The position numbers and the translations under genes are program-made. DNA of 33,210 nt from DATNPH01 sp036703315 (GTDB lineage: Bacteria > Cyanobacteriota > Cyanobacteriia > Cyanobacteriales > Coleofasciculaceae): contig DATNPH010000104.1 of NCBI GenBank assembly GCA_036703315.1, positions 1 to 33,210 of the forward strand, in the 5' to 3' direction. Below are positions 1 to 8,828 of the stretch, in pieces (position 1 is the first letter of the stretch; the number at the start of each line of letters is the position of its first letter). Below the pieces are notes generated by a model that did no database searches, was not told where the DNA came from, and saw nothing but the letters and a program-made list of their open reading frames with translations.

Positions 1-1
1 G

Positions 2-262
2 AGTCCTCAAAGTAAAGTTGGCGCATCTCCAGCCGTCCCCAAGCCTCCTTTAGACAATAATCCTCGTGTAAAACAAGGAGATGAGGGTTGGATTAAAGAA
101 GCTATTGTTGTGCCGCTGATTGACTCCAATTTCACACCAACCGCGGCTCAGCAAAGCCTATGTACGACTCCGGCTCCCTCTGCTTCTCCCTCCCCTTCTC
201 CCTCCTCCACTCCAGTACCAATACAATCCCCTAGCTCCAACACTCCTAAACAGAACAGCTAG
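2..262 (+). CDS. C-terminal end of a probable kinase-linked SH3-like membrane protein (5' truncated)
   Basis: The second reading frame is open from the window edge to a TAG at 260-262, giving 86 residues. The part at residues 25-50 (QGDEGWIKEAIV, then a downstream Cys in QQSLC) resembles the end of the SH3-like regions of the two kinases that follow (GGWIEIKL...SCLQAKGI and GRWIEVKL...SCFTAQKI). A Ser/Pro-rich tail with runs of SPSPSPSS closes the protein. I infer that this is the end of a third paralogue of the same kinase or extracytoplasmic-domain family, but the catalytic part lies outside the window and cannot be checked. The low-complexity tail alone would not support the call; the matching spacing of GW and Cys does. 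Confidence 0.5.
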   Translation, partial: SPQSKVGASPAVPKPPLDNNPRVKQGDEGWIKEAIVVPLIDSNFTPTAAQQSLCTTPAPSASPSPSPSSTPVPIQSPSSNTPKQNS

Positions 263-683
263 AACGCTATCTCTAGTTCGGCTGACTGGGAATTGTTTGA
301 TGCTCGCTTGGTCATACCAAATCCGGTGATCGCCCCCTTTTTTGCAACCCGCAAACCTTATGGAGACGTTCCGCCGGAACGTCTCTACGACAAGACAACA
401 ACTACAAAGAGCGCAACCATTTTCTTATACCAAGCTGCGGTCAAAGATAGCAGCTTCTCTTCCCTCTGCTGCCTCTGCCTCCCCTGCTCTTGCTATCTAC
501 TACGTTTGAACACAACTCGGTATCAAGGGTGGGTATAGCGCCAGCAAGTTCATCCCCACCTCCAACTCCTGAGCAATCTTTACAAATCTTTAAAAAAAAC
601 TAGCGGATTTACTTAGCTAATCCGGAAAATACTAACCCTAGGGAGTAGTCAGAATTTAGATTAAGGACTAAGGTAGGGCAACC
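263..683. other. 421-bp spacer without a convincing gene
   Basis: The spacer lies between the truncated upstream gene and the first complete kinase. It contains one near-perfect palindrome (363-385) and pyrimidine-rich low-complexity sequence around 455-495. The open frames here lack coding character. A purine-rich stretch (AAGGTAGGG, about 669-677) precedes the kinase start and may act as its ribosome binding site. No convincing -35/-10 pair was found. Confidence 0.5.
363..385. repeat. Dispersed cyanobacterial palindrome (GAGACGTTCCG c CGGAACGTCTC)
   Basis: Two 11-base arms, 363-373 and 375-385, are perfect inverted copies around a single central C. Palindromes with the GAGACGTTCC core are, to my knowledge, common dispersed intergenic repeats in cyanobacterial genomes. 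The element sits in a gene-free spacer and lacks a T-tract, so it is more likely a mobile short repeat than a terminator. Confidence 0.7.
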
Positions 684-2972
684 ATGAGCGGTCAGTTACT
701 CGATGGGCGTTATCACATCATCCAAGCCCTCAGCGCTGGAGGCTTCGGTCAAACTTACATTGCCGAAGATACTCGCATACCGGGCAATCCTCGGTGCGTG
801 GTTAAACAGCTCAAGCCTGCCAGTAATGACCCTAGCCTGTTGACAACGGCTAGGCGTCTGTTCAAGACTGAAGCGGAGAGCCTTACTAAATTGGGGAAAC
901 ACGACCAAATTCCTCAAATTTTGGCTTACTTTGAAGAAAATCAAGAATTTTACTTGGTGCAGGAGTTCATCGAGGGACATCCTCTAAGTCATGAACTCAC
1001 ACCGGGACAACGGTTGAGTGAGCCTCAAGCCATCGCATTATTGCAGGGTTTGCTGCCAGTTGTGGAGTTTATTCATCAGCACAATGTTATCCATCGGGAT
1101 ATTAAGCCCGATAACATCATTAGACGTAAGCAAGACGGCAAATTAGTCCTGATTGACTTTGGCGCGGTTAAGGAAGTACAAGCGATCGCTCTTACCGTTC
1201 AAAACCACGCTTCTGCTACGGTAGCGATCGGTACCCCCGGTTATATGCCTACAGAGCAAGGGCGAGGTAAGCCAAAACCCAGCAGTGATATCTATGCCTT
1301 AGGGATGATTGCTATTCAGGCAATAACAGGGATGTACCCTGACAACCTAGAGGAAGATACGCAGACGGGAGAGATTCTCTGGCAACATCATGCCTCAGTC
1401 AGTCCAGGGCTGGCAGCTGTGCTAACGCAGATGGTACGCTACCACTTCAAAGAGCGTTACCAGTCAGCAACAGAGGTACTGCAAGCCCTACAGCAATTAG
1501 CCAATCCCTCTTACACACCGACGGTTCAAGCTACCGTCGCGGCTACCACCGTTGTGTATGAATTGACCTTGGCGTGGGTCGAGGCAGGGCGGGTGAGAAC
1601 CGAAATTCTCAGCGATATACAACCCAGTAAGAATCCTGGCAGCATCCGCATTGGGCGCGACCCAGCCCTGTGTGATATTGTCCTGCTGGATGCAACAGTA
1701 TCGGGGTTGCACGTTGAAATCTTCTTCAATCGCCAGCAACAGTGTTTTAAGGCGCGTTCTTTGCGTCCGAGTAATCCTCCGCTTATCGATGGACAACCGC
1801 TACTAGCGGGAGAAATGATACTGTCTCAAGGCAGCAGCGTGCGGTTGGGACAAGTGGAACTGAGGGTAAGTGCGATCGCACTTAAGCAATATCCTGCTGG
1901 ATACACACCATCGCCGTACATCACGCCGCCGAATACACCAGCCCAACCAGTCGGCCCAACTCTACAGCCACAACCAGTCCCTAACCCTTGGCCAAATCCA
2001 TCTCCAGAGCCGCTACCAACTCAACCCGTTCAACCCATTCCTTCACGCCCAACCCCAGCTCCAACTTCTACTTCCTTCAACAGATTGCCTGTGATGGTTG
2101 GGGTAAGCCTTGCTACTGTTATCAGTCTGGTGAGTGGTTTAGCCTTCAAGCAGTTGCAAGCGGCTTCCAACAAAGTGTTTAATCCTCAACCCACTCCTTC
2201 AGTTTCAAAGCCGCAAGAGATTTGCTCTGCTGTTGTCAATGGAAGGATTCGTTCTAAGCCTGCTTCCTTCGAACAGAATATTGTCACATCTGCTTCAGGA
2301 GAGCAGCTACCTGTTACAGGAAAGCAGACACAAGGCGGCTGGATAGAGATTAAGTTGGACAATGGCAATTTAGCCTGGGCGCATCGGAAGGTCATATCTA
2401 ACAATTCCGAAATGGACTCCTGTCTCCAGGCCAAAGGAATAACTGTTCAGAACGCGGATGATATTCCCGCCCCTGCTCCCGTCGCACGTCCCAAAGATAA
2501 AAATTCAGAGCAAACCCAGGATAAAAATTTAGATGTAACTCCAAATAAAAACTCAGCTCCCACTCAGAATAAAAACTCAACTCCCACTCAGAATAAAAAT
2601 TCAGATTCAACCCAGAATAAAAACTCAGCTCCCACTCAGAATAAAAATTCAGATTCAAGCCAAACATCAGCTGGTTCCAACGACACGCCTACATGCCGTG
2701 AAATATGGGCTCCTGGGTGTACCTCTACTGATGGGTATCCTGACCCAGACAAGGCCAGGAAATCTACCTCTGAGGCTGAACAACAAAGGGAAGCTGAAGT
2801 TCAGCAGGTACAAGAACGCAAAGCTGCTGAAGCCAAACGCAAACTTGAGATTGCAGTTGAACGACGGAAAGCTCAGGCTGAAGCTCTTGAGCGTGGGTAT
2901 AAGCCAGTAGGCCGTGACCAGTGTGGGGCGAGACTGTGGGACGAAGCGACGCAAACCTGTACAGCAGAGTGA
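684..2972 (+). CDS. Membrane-anchored Ser/Thr protein kinase with FHA and SH3-like domains
   Basis: This 762-aa protein should phosphorylate Ser/Thr of partner proteins at the membrane. The kinase domain (about 8-275) has the glycine loop GGFGQTY (19-25), Lys41 in VVK, catalytic HRD (137-139) with Asn144, DFG (158-160) and the activation-segment motif GTPGYMP (183-189). An FHA domain follows (about 320-395) with IGRD and S-G-L-H but without the usual Asn-Gly-Thr loop. After a Pro-rich linker comes a transmembrane helix (about 468-490). Beyond it lie an SH3-like segment (about 524-590), seven copies of an 8-residue NKNS-type repeat (about 605-660), a Glu/Arg/Lys-rich helix and a Cys-containing tail. 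With an N-terminal cytoplasmic kinase, the C-terminal third is predicted to be extracytoplasmic. It is a tandem paralogue of the next gene and shares near-identical kinase motifs with it. Confidence 0.92.
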   Translation: MSGQLLDGRYHIIQALSAGGFGQTYIAEDTRIPGNPRCVVKQLKPASNDPSLLTTARRLFKTEAESLTKLGKHDQIPQILAYFEENQEFYLVQEFIEGHPLSHELTPGQRLSEPQAIALLQGLLPVVEFIHQHNVIHRDIKPDNIIRRKQDGKLVLIDFGAVKEVQAIALTVQNHASATVAIGTPGYMPTEQGRGKPKPSSDIYALGMIAIQAITGMYPDNLEEDTQTGEILWQHHASVSPGLAAVLTQMVRYHFKERYQSATEVLQALQQLANPSYTPTVQATVAATTVVYELTLAWVEAGRVRTEILSDIQPSKNPGSIRIGRDPALCDIVLLDATVSGLHVEIFFNRQQQCFKARSLRPSNPPLIDGQPLLAGEMILSQGSSVRLGQVELRVSAIALKQYPAGYTPSPYITPPNTPAQPVGPTLQPQPVPNPWPNPSPEPLPTQPVQPIPSRPTPAPTSTSFNRLPVMVGVSLATVISLVSGLAFKQLQAASNKVFNPQPTPSVSKPQEICSAVVNGRIRSKPASFEQNIVTSASGEQLPVTGKQTQGGWIEIKLDNGNLAWAHRKVISNNSEMDSCLQAKGITVQNADDIPAPAPVARPKDKNSEQTQDKNLDVTPNKNSAPTQNKNSTPTQNKNSDSTQNKNSAPTQNKNSDSSQTSAGSNDTPTCREIWAPGCTSTDGYPDPDKARKSTSEAEQQREAEVQQVQERKAAEAKRKLEIAVERRKAQAEALERGYKPVGRDQCGARLWDEATQTCTAE
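2496..2663 (+). repeat. Seven in-frame 24-bp tandem repeats
   Basis: Seven consecutive 24-bp units (2496, 2520, 2544, 2568, 2592, 2616 and 2640) each encode an octapeptide of the form NKNSxPTQ. Units 3-7 start AATAAAAA and differ mainly between AGCTCCCACTCAG and AGATTCAACCCAG variants. They lie in the predicted extracytoplasmic stalk of the kinase. Being in frame and multiples of three, they can expand or shrink without breaking the gene. Confidence 0.92.
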
Positions 2973-3025
2973 TTTCTATTACAGGACAGGATTGATTGAT
3001 GCGGCCTACCGACTGACGCAGTAGT

Positions 3026-3125
3026 AGCTCAGGACTTACGCGAATCGAGCATTTAGACGCTACATATAGGGTGATGGTGGGCTACGCCCACCCTACAAAT
3101 AGAGGTTATGCGTAAGTTTTAAGCT
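3026..3125. mobile_element. MITE-like element, about 100 bp, with 16-bp imperfect terminal inverted repeats
   Basis: The left end AGCTCAGGACTTACGC (3026-3041) is matched by an inverted right end at 3110-3125 with 13 of 16 positions identical. Inside is a hairpin GGTGGGC-TAC-GCCCACC (3076-3092). AGGACTTACGC ends are, to my knowledge, typical of short non-autonomous repeats in cyanobacteria. The element fills much of the spacer between the two kinase genes and encodes no protein. No target-site duplication was clear to me. Confidence 0.6.
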
Positions 3126-3243
3126 CAAGCCCAACAAAAATTTCTCAACACTTGCCAAAAACTGCCAAATTTCTATCAGCTTGGTGGGGTGTTAGTGAAT
3201 CGATTAGTCAAAAGCGCAGTTACAGATTTAAGCAGAGAAAATT

Positions 3244-5568
3244 ATGTTAGGTCAGGTACTTGATGGGCGCTACAGAATCATTGAAGCCTTGGGCAGTGGA
3301 GGCTTCGGTCAAACTTATATTGCTGAAGATACCCACATACCAGGCAATCCCAAGTGCGTCGTCAAACACCTCAAGCCTGCCAGCAACGACCCGAAACTAT
3401 TGGAAACGGCTAGGCGTTTGTTCAAAAGTGAAGGTGAAACTCTGGCTAAGTTAGGTAGACATAACCAGCAGATTCCCCAAATTTTGGCTTACCTTGAACA
3501 AAATCAAGAGTTTTACTTGGTGCAGGAATTCATCGAGGGGCATCCTCTAAGTCAAGAACTCACACCAGGAAAGCAATTGAGCGAACCTTATGTCGTAGCT
3601 CTGTTGCAGGACGTACTGCCAGTTCTGGAGTTTATTCATCAGCAAAATGTTATTCATCGGGATATTAAGCCGGACAACATTATTAGACGAAAACAAGACG
3701 GCAGGTTAGTTCTAATTGACTTCGGTGCGGTGAAGCACATGCAAGCGATCGCTGCCACTGTTCAGAACCCAGTTTCTGCTACGGTAGCGATCGGTACCCC
3801 CGGTTATATGCCCGCAGAGCAAGGGCGAGGCCAGCCTCGTCCCAATAGTGATATCTATGCTTTGGGCATGATTGCTATCCAGGCACTGACTGGAATATAT
3901 CCGAGTAACTTGCACCAAGACTCACAAACGCTTGAGATTCTTTGGCAGAACTATGTGCAGGTTAGTCCCGGACTAGCAGCCGTGCTGACGCAGATGGTGC
4001 GCTACCACTTCCAAAACCGCTACCAATCTGCAACGGAAGCTTTACAGGCATTGCAGCATTTAGTTAATCCTGTTTACCAACGTACAGAACACGTCACTGC
4101 CCCCACCACCCCCATGCATGAACTGACCTTAAAGTGGGTGGAAGCAGGACTGGTGAGAACTCAGATCATTCGCGATCGCCAATCCAGTAAAAATCCTGGT
4201 ACTGTACGTATCGGACGTGACCCGCAATTGTGCGATATTGTGCTATCGGAGCCAACAGTATCAGGGCTACAGGCTGAAATCTTCTTCAATTCTCAACAGC
4301 AACGTTTTTACCTACGTTCCCTACGCCAAAGTAATCTGCCGATTGTTAATGGACAACCCCTATCTACAGGAGAAGTGGCACTGTCTCAAGGCAGTAGCCT
4401 GCGGTTAGGGAAAATGGAGTTGAGTGTAAGTGCGATCGCCCTTCAACACTATCCAGTAGGATATACACCAACCGAGTATGCCACACAGCAGCACAATACA
4501 CCATATCCACCTGTAGCACGGACATTACAGACAGAGGAATCACACCACTCTGAAGTCAACCCGCCGCCACCGCCACCACCTCCTTCTCCTAGAAATTTAC
4601 CGCTAGTGGTTGGCCTAGGCATTGCTACTGTTGTCAGCGCAATGAGTGGTTATGCGTATTATGCCTTTGTCGCATCTAATCCAGGTAAGGCAGACTCAAC
4701 AAATGGTTGTTCTGTTGTAGTCAAGGCGGAAGAAAATATACGCCCTGAGCCTTATTGGATTGAATCTGAACCAGAGAAGAATCTGCTTGAAAAGACTTCC
4801 AAAGAAACAGAGTTAATTGCTACTGGAAAGAAGACAGAAAACGGTAGATGGATCGAGGTTAAACTTCCCAGCGAAAAATCAGCGTGGGTTAACAAAATTG
4901 CCATTAAAGACCTTGATGCAATGAACTCTTGTTTCACGGCACAGAAAATTCCAATTCGGACAGTATCTGATGTCAACCCTCCCTCTCCTCAGGCTCCTGC
5001 TACGCCAATAGAAAAGCCAAGTGTTAAGCGACCTCCTCCAGAGCCACCACCAGTTGATGAGGGGAAAATTCTTCTAACAAAGGCCAAGGAAAAGGCTAAT
5101 TCAGGTAATTTTGAGGGAGCGATCGCTTTAGCTAAGGAAGTCCCCTCGAAGAGTTCTGTATTTCAGGAAACTCAGGAAGCGATCGCTCGGTGGCAGGCGC
5201 AGTTACCCAAGCCATCAACTCCATCAAAAGATGAGGGAGCAAGCTTCTTAGCCAAGGCAAGAGAAAAGGCTAATTCGGGAAATTTTCAGGAAGCAATCAA
5301 TATAGCTCAAGAAATTCAGAAAAACAGTGCCACCTATAATGAAGCTCAGGAAGTGATCGCTCAGTGGCAGGAGCAGTTAGCCAAGCAACAAACTATACCA
5401 AAAAATACTGATGGCACGGGAGAACTCGAACGTAGGATTCAAGACTATGAAAGAGAACGTGGTATCACTGACGACAGTAGAAAACAGCAGATTAGAGAAT
5501 GCCTACATGGTAAATCTGCCGATGCCAATATAGCTGAATGTGACCCCGAAACCTACAAAGGTGTTTAA
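3244..5568 (+). CDS. Membrane-anchored Ser/Thr protein kinase with FHA, SH3-like and repeated helical domains
   Basis: This 774-aa protein is a paralogue of the preceding kinase. The kinase domain (about 8-276) has GGFGQTY (19-25), Lys41, HRD (138-140), Asn145, DFG (159-161) and GTPGYMP, so it looks active. The FHA-like domain (about 321-397) keeps IGRD but has Gln at 343, where the neighbour kinase has the conserved His, and lacks the Asn-Gly-Thr loop. A poly-Pro stretch (about 440-448) precedes a transmembrane helix (about 451-476). The outer part has an SH3-like region (about 488-565). Two roughly 50-residue helical repeats follow (about 606-655 and 663-713), each carrying KANSGNF(E/Q)xAI and ending in W-Q-x-Q-L. 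They resemble TPR-type hairpins. The protein ends with a short Cys-containing tail. The next gene starts 30 bp downstream on the same strand and may be co-transcribed. Confidence 0.92.
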   Translation: MLGQVLDGRYRIIEALGSGGFGQTYIAEDTHIPGNPKCVVKHLKPASNDPKLLETARRLFKSEGETLAKLGRHNQQIPQILAYLEQNQEFYLVQEFIEGHPLSQELTPGKQLSEPYVVALLQDVLPVLEFIHQQNVIHRDIKPDNIIRRKQDGRLVLIDFGAVKHMQAIAATVQNPVSATVAIGTPGYMPAEQGRGQPRPNSDIYALGMIAIQALTGIYPSNLHQDSQTLEILWQNYVQVSPGLAAVLTQMVRYHFQNRYQSATEALQALQHLVNPVYQRTEHVTAPTTPMHELTLKWVEAGLVRTQIIRDRQSSKNPGTVRIGRDPQLCDIVLSEPTVSGLQAEIFFNSQQQRFYLRSLRQSNLPIVNGQPLSTGEVALSQGSSLRLGKMELSVSAIALQHYPVGYTPTEYATQQHNTPYPPVARTLQTEESHHSEVNPPPPPPPPSPRNLPLVVGLGIATVVSAMSGYAYYAFVASNPGKADSTNGCSVVVKAEENIRPEPYWIESEPEKNLLEKTSKETELIATGKKTENGRWIEVKLPSEKSAWVNKIAIKDLDAMNSCFTAQKIPIRTVSDVNPPSPQAPATPIEKPSVKRPPPEPPPVDEGKILLTKAKEKANSGNFEGAIALAKEVPSKSSVFQETQEAIARWQAQLPKPSTPSKDEGASFLAKAREKANSGNFQEAINIAQEIQKNSATYNEAQEVIAQWQEQLAKQQTIPKNTDGTGELERRIQDYERERGITDDSRKQQIRECLHGKSADANIAECDPETYKGV

Positions 5569-5598
5569 CAAAAAATTTATAGTTTTATCACTTAATCT

Positions 5599-7737
5599 AT
5601 GCCATCTAAATCTAACCAACTAGTCCAACGCATTCAGGAAATACAGAAGTTTCTCATAGCAAGAAAGGAGCAGCATGAAACTTACTCAGTTATTGCACTA
5701 GAGTTGGGAAAGCTAGCTGGTTCTCTCAAAACAGAAAAACTAACCATTCAAATTTACAGTAGGTTTCCTATTTTAGCTCAAACTGTACACAACCTTCTTG
5801 GCAACAGCCACAAACTTCCGGATTTATATCAATTTAAACTAGCAAATTTCCCTAGCCAATCCCAGCAAGTTGTACCAACAGCACCAGCTGAAATCATCCT
5901 ACAATCGGTTGGTACATCTAAACAACAACAAACTTGCTATCCACTTTCTACCACTCAAAAAGTAGTTATAGGGCGTCGTCCAGGGTGTCAAATTCAGATT
6001 CCAGATGATTACATAAAAGTTTCTGGACATCATGCTGAAATTCAACCTATTGCTGGCAATCCTTCACCAGGTTGGCAACTTTGTGACCTCAACAGCACCA
6101 ATGGTACGTACATTAATGGTCAAAAATTACAGGGATGCCAGAGATTGCGATCAGGTGATAAAATTACCCTAGCCTATGCTTCTTCTAATGAGAAAAATTT
6201 AGAATTCCTGTTTGAGTGTCAATCCAATGTTACTTCTGAACAGGAAGACTCCGTTTATAAACAGTTGATTGATTGCGATGTAGTGTGTTTAGTCATCAAT
6301 TCCAGTCAAGTAATGTCAACTGAAGAAAAACAATTTCTAGAAAAAGCCAGTAAGGCTCAGATTGCTAAGTTGGTTATAGTAGCAGATACCTCAGGCATTA
6401 ATGGTCAGATTACTCAAGCTGTCAATAGTAGCTTTACGGAGGTAAAAACTTGGCTTCAGAGTCAGAATTCTACTCTCTCTTTGGCTTTAGTTCCTTTACT
6501 ACTGCGCCCATTTTACCCCAACTCTCAAGCAAGTGCGCTCAACTCTAATTCTCAGCCTGAATTGGAGCATTTCTGTGAATGTCTGGAGACATTAGCTCAA
6601 GGTAGAGAAAATATTTTAATTGAACGGGTTCTTACTCAGTTACTGTCTCATTTGGAAAAAATTGAACGAATTTTAGAAACAAAAGAGTTAACCATTTACA
6701 AAGAGATTGAGAAAACAGAAGAAGAGTTGCAATCAGGCATACAGAGTGAGCTAAAAGAGAAAACTAGAAAAGCGATTAAGAAAGCTACTGATGAAAAAGA
6801 TAAGTTTTTTCGACAAGTTAAAATAGACCTTAGTCAATCAAAAAGCGATTTACTGGATAACCTAAGACCAAGTAGCATTTACCATAAAATTCGAGTATTT
6901 ATAGAAAATTTAAAACCTGTAGTAACGAATAAGGGAGGCAATACTTATATTCAGCTGTACTCAGAGAGTACAACTAATGCTGGAGGAGTTACTAACGCTA
7001 TAACTCATGTTTGCCGCTCTGAACTGTTTCAATGGGGAACTGAAGAATGGCGGCGAATTTGTACTTCTTATGCAGAAGGAGGTTTACATCAACTTATCCC
7101 AAGACTTTACACAACGCTTAACGTTATTCCATCCCTCCACTTACCCGATTCTTTACGTCAACCTATCGAGAATGTTGACATTGAGAAAAGCCTGAAAATT
7201 TCGGTTGTAGATTTGTCCTGTGAAACTCGCTATCAAGCTACTTCTCTACCTAGTTATTTGCTCAAGAATCTGAAAAGCAACCTCATTGCTATCACGGGCG
7301 TTGTGGGGTTCTTTGCAACTACTGCCACATTAGCGTTCCAAGGTATTAAAGATAATAGCATCAGACAAGGAATTGCCGTACTAACTATTATGCTAATTCC
7401 CTTCGTCTTTGTCTTTATGATTAATGACTATACAAAAGATAAAGCTTTGAAGCTAGAAGATGGTGGAGAAAAGCTTAAAGAAGAACTATATAGTAATGCC
7501 CAATCCCATGCCAAAAGCTGTGTTGAAAGAATTGTGCAAAGCTTTAACATGAGGTTGGAATCGGAAGAACGACGGATGCGGGAAGTGATAGATACAGTAA
7601 ATGAGCAGTTCAATGCTTATTTTGTAGAACTAGAGAAAGGTCAAGTACTGGTTAAAAGCCGCCTAGTAGAATACAAAACTCGCCTGAATGACTTAAAGAA
7701 GGATAAAGCTGATATTGATAAGTTTAAACAAATTTAG
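5599..7737 (+). CDS. FHA domain protein with dynamin-like region and membrane hairpin
   Basis: The product has 712 residues. An N-terminal helical part (1-95) precedes a canonical FHA domain (about 118-205) with IGRR (124-127), S142-G-H-H and NSTNGTYING (165-174), so phosphothreonine binding is likely. Residues 222-265 (DVVCLVINSSQVMSTEEKQF and the following KLVIVAD) resemble the middle of a dynamin-family G domain, in the region after switch II, but I see no Walker A motif anywhere. Long helical or coiled-coil stretches (about 335-415 and 630-705) flank a hydrophobic hairpin (about 561-580 and 588-610). Bacterial dynamin-like proteins place a membrane paddle in the same relative position. 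The gene follows the second kinase by 30 bp and converges on the coiled-coil gene, whose stop is 4 bp away. The FHA call is firm; the dynamin relationship is inferred. Confidence 0.8.
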   Translation: MPSKSNQLVQRIQEIQKFLIARKEQHETYSVIALELGKLAGSLKTEKLTIQIYSRFPILAQTVHNLLGNSHKLPDLYQFKLANFPSQSQQVVPTAPAEIILQSVGTSKQQQTCYPLSTTQKVVIGRRPGCQIQIPDDYIKVSGHHAEIQPIAGNPSPGWQLCDLNSTNGTYINGQKLQGCQRLRSGDKITLAYASSNEKNLEFLFECQSNVTSEQEDSVYKQLIDCDVVCLVINSSQVMSTEEKQFLEKASKAQIAKLVIVADTSGINGQITQAVNSSFTEVKTWLQSQNSTLSLALVPLLLRPFYPNSQASALNSNSQPELEHFCECLETLAQGRENILIERVLTQLLSHLEKIERILETKELTIYKEIEKTEEELQSGIQSELKEKTRKAIKKATDEKDKFFRQVKIDLSQSKSDLLDNLRPSSIYHKIRVFIENLKPVVTNKGGNTYIQLYSESTTNAGGVTNAITHVCRSELFQWGTEEWRRICTSYAEGGLHQLIPRLYTTLNVIPSLHLPDSLRQPIENVDIEKSLKISVVDLSCETRYQATSLPSYLLKNLKSNLIAITGVVGFFATTATLAFQGIKDNSIRQGIAVLTIMLIPFVFVFMINDYTKDKALKLEDGGEKLKEELYSNAQSHAKSCVERIVQSFNMRLESEERRMREVIDTVNEQFNAYFVELEKGQVLVKSRLVEYKTRLNDLKKDKADIDKFKQI

Positions 7738-7740
7738 AGT

Positions 7741-8646
7741 TTAACTAATTTTTTCTATGAGTTCTTTCACTTCTTGAAATATTCCAATTACTGTCGTTAC
7801 TCCAGTATTGGTTGTACTGACACCTGTAACAATGGCATCTTTAGCCGTATTGACTGTTGAACCCGTTGTGTCAATTGTTTGGCTAATTCTCTCCATTAAT
7901 CGCTCTAAATCTTCGGCTGTCTTCAGTAAATCTCCAAACTTTTTATTTTGAATCTCATCACTTACCTGTTCTAGAGATTCTTGGGCAGATGTTTCTGTTT
8001 TATCTCCTATCTCTTCTAATTTAGCTTCCAACTTTTCCCTAACTTCCTCAAGATGCTGGGCAAACTCAGCGGCTTTTTCTGTAATTTTGGGAATACATTC
8101 TTCAGTAATGTAAGTTTGTAGCTGAGTAGTTCGTTGCTCAATTTCCGTTTGATGAGCTTGTAACTCACTGGTTACCTCGCTTAAGAGATAGTTCTGCGTC
8201 TCAGAAAGAACCTCTTGCAAGTCTTGTTTCACTTGCTCAGTTTTATCTTTCCAAGAGGTGATAGATTCACCAACTTCTTCCAAGGTATTCTCTATTTCTG
8301 GTGCTAAAGTTTCTACCTGTTCATCAAGAGCAGAAATCGCCTCTTTAGCGGATTCTACTTCTGCCTCAATCTCGCCTTGCAGCGTTTCTAAAGTAGTTTT
8401 GGCTTGCGTTAAAGCATTGATGACTTCCTCAGCCTCTGCTGCCAGTTCCTCTTTATTGGTGGTAATCTGGTCTAGGAGAGACTGAGCGCGATCGCTCAAT
8501 TCTTCCCATTGTGCCTCAACTTGTTCAGAACTATCTGATAGCTGTGTTTTGGTTTCTGTAACGCTCGTTTGTAGTTGCTCAGTTTGCTCAAGCAATACGG
8601 TAAAATTTGCCGTCGCTGCTTCAGCCGTTGCTTCAAAATCTGACAT
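7741..8646 (-). CDS. Long coiled-coil protein, fourth of a tandem set of four
   Basis: The 301-aa product is almost entirely heptad-patterned helix, rich in Glu, Gln, Ser and Thr. Its C-terminal 60 residues turn Gly/Thr/Val-rich (TTGSTVNTAKDAIVTGVS), ending in an amphipathic helix. There is no signal peptide and no enzymatic motif. The ATG at 8644-8646 has an AGAGGA ribosome binding site about 9 bases upstream. It is the last gene of a four-gene block on this strand and sits tail to tail with the FHA/dynamin-like gene. Its N-terminus (EAATANFTVLLEQ) resembles that of the second block member (EEATENLTQLLNE), supporting common descent. Cytoskeletal, scaffold or membrane-binding roles are possible; no family is recognised with confidence. 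Confidence 0.8.
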   Translation of the reverse strand: MSDFEATAEAATANFTVLLEQTEQLQTSVTETKTQLSDSSEQVEAQWEELSDRAQSLLDQITTNKEELAAEAEEVINALTQAKTTLETLQGEIEAEVESAKEAISALDEQVETLAPEIENTLEEVGESITSWKDKTEQVKQDLQEVLSETQNYLLSEVTSELQAHQTEIEQRTTQLQTYITEECIPKITEKAAEFAQHLEEVREKLEAKLEEIGDKTETSAQESLEQVSDEIQNKKFGDLLKTAEDLERLMERISQTIDTTGSTVNTAKDAIVTGVSTTNTGVTTVIGIFQEVKELIEKIS

Positions 8647-8828
8647 TGTTAAAGTCCTCTATTATTAATTTATATTCCCTCTTATAGAGCCTAGATTCTA
8701 TATCGCGAGCATGTCACCCTGTAGATTGGTTGAGGGAGAAAACCCAACTCTAAGGTTTGTCTGTTTGATTTCGCTAGCGCCCTACCCCCCTACTTAAGTG
8801 CTACTTGCATTCACTGACATGCTCCCTT

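Noticed and set aside
2496..2663. Possible CRISPR-like array
   Set aside because: The units are contiguous, without unique spacers, and are in frame inside a gene.
2398..2667. Minus-strand open frame with repeated YSEWELSF units
   Set aside because: It is the antisense shadow of the 24-bp repeats in the kinase gene.
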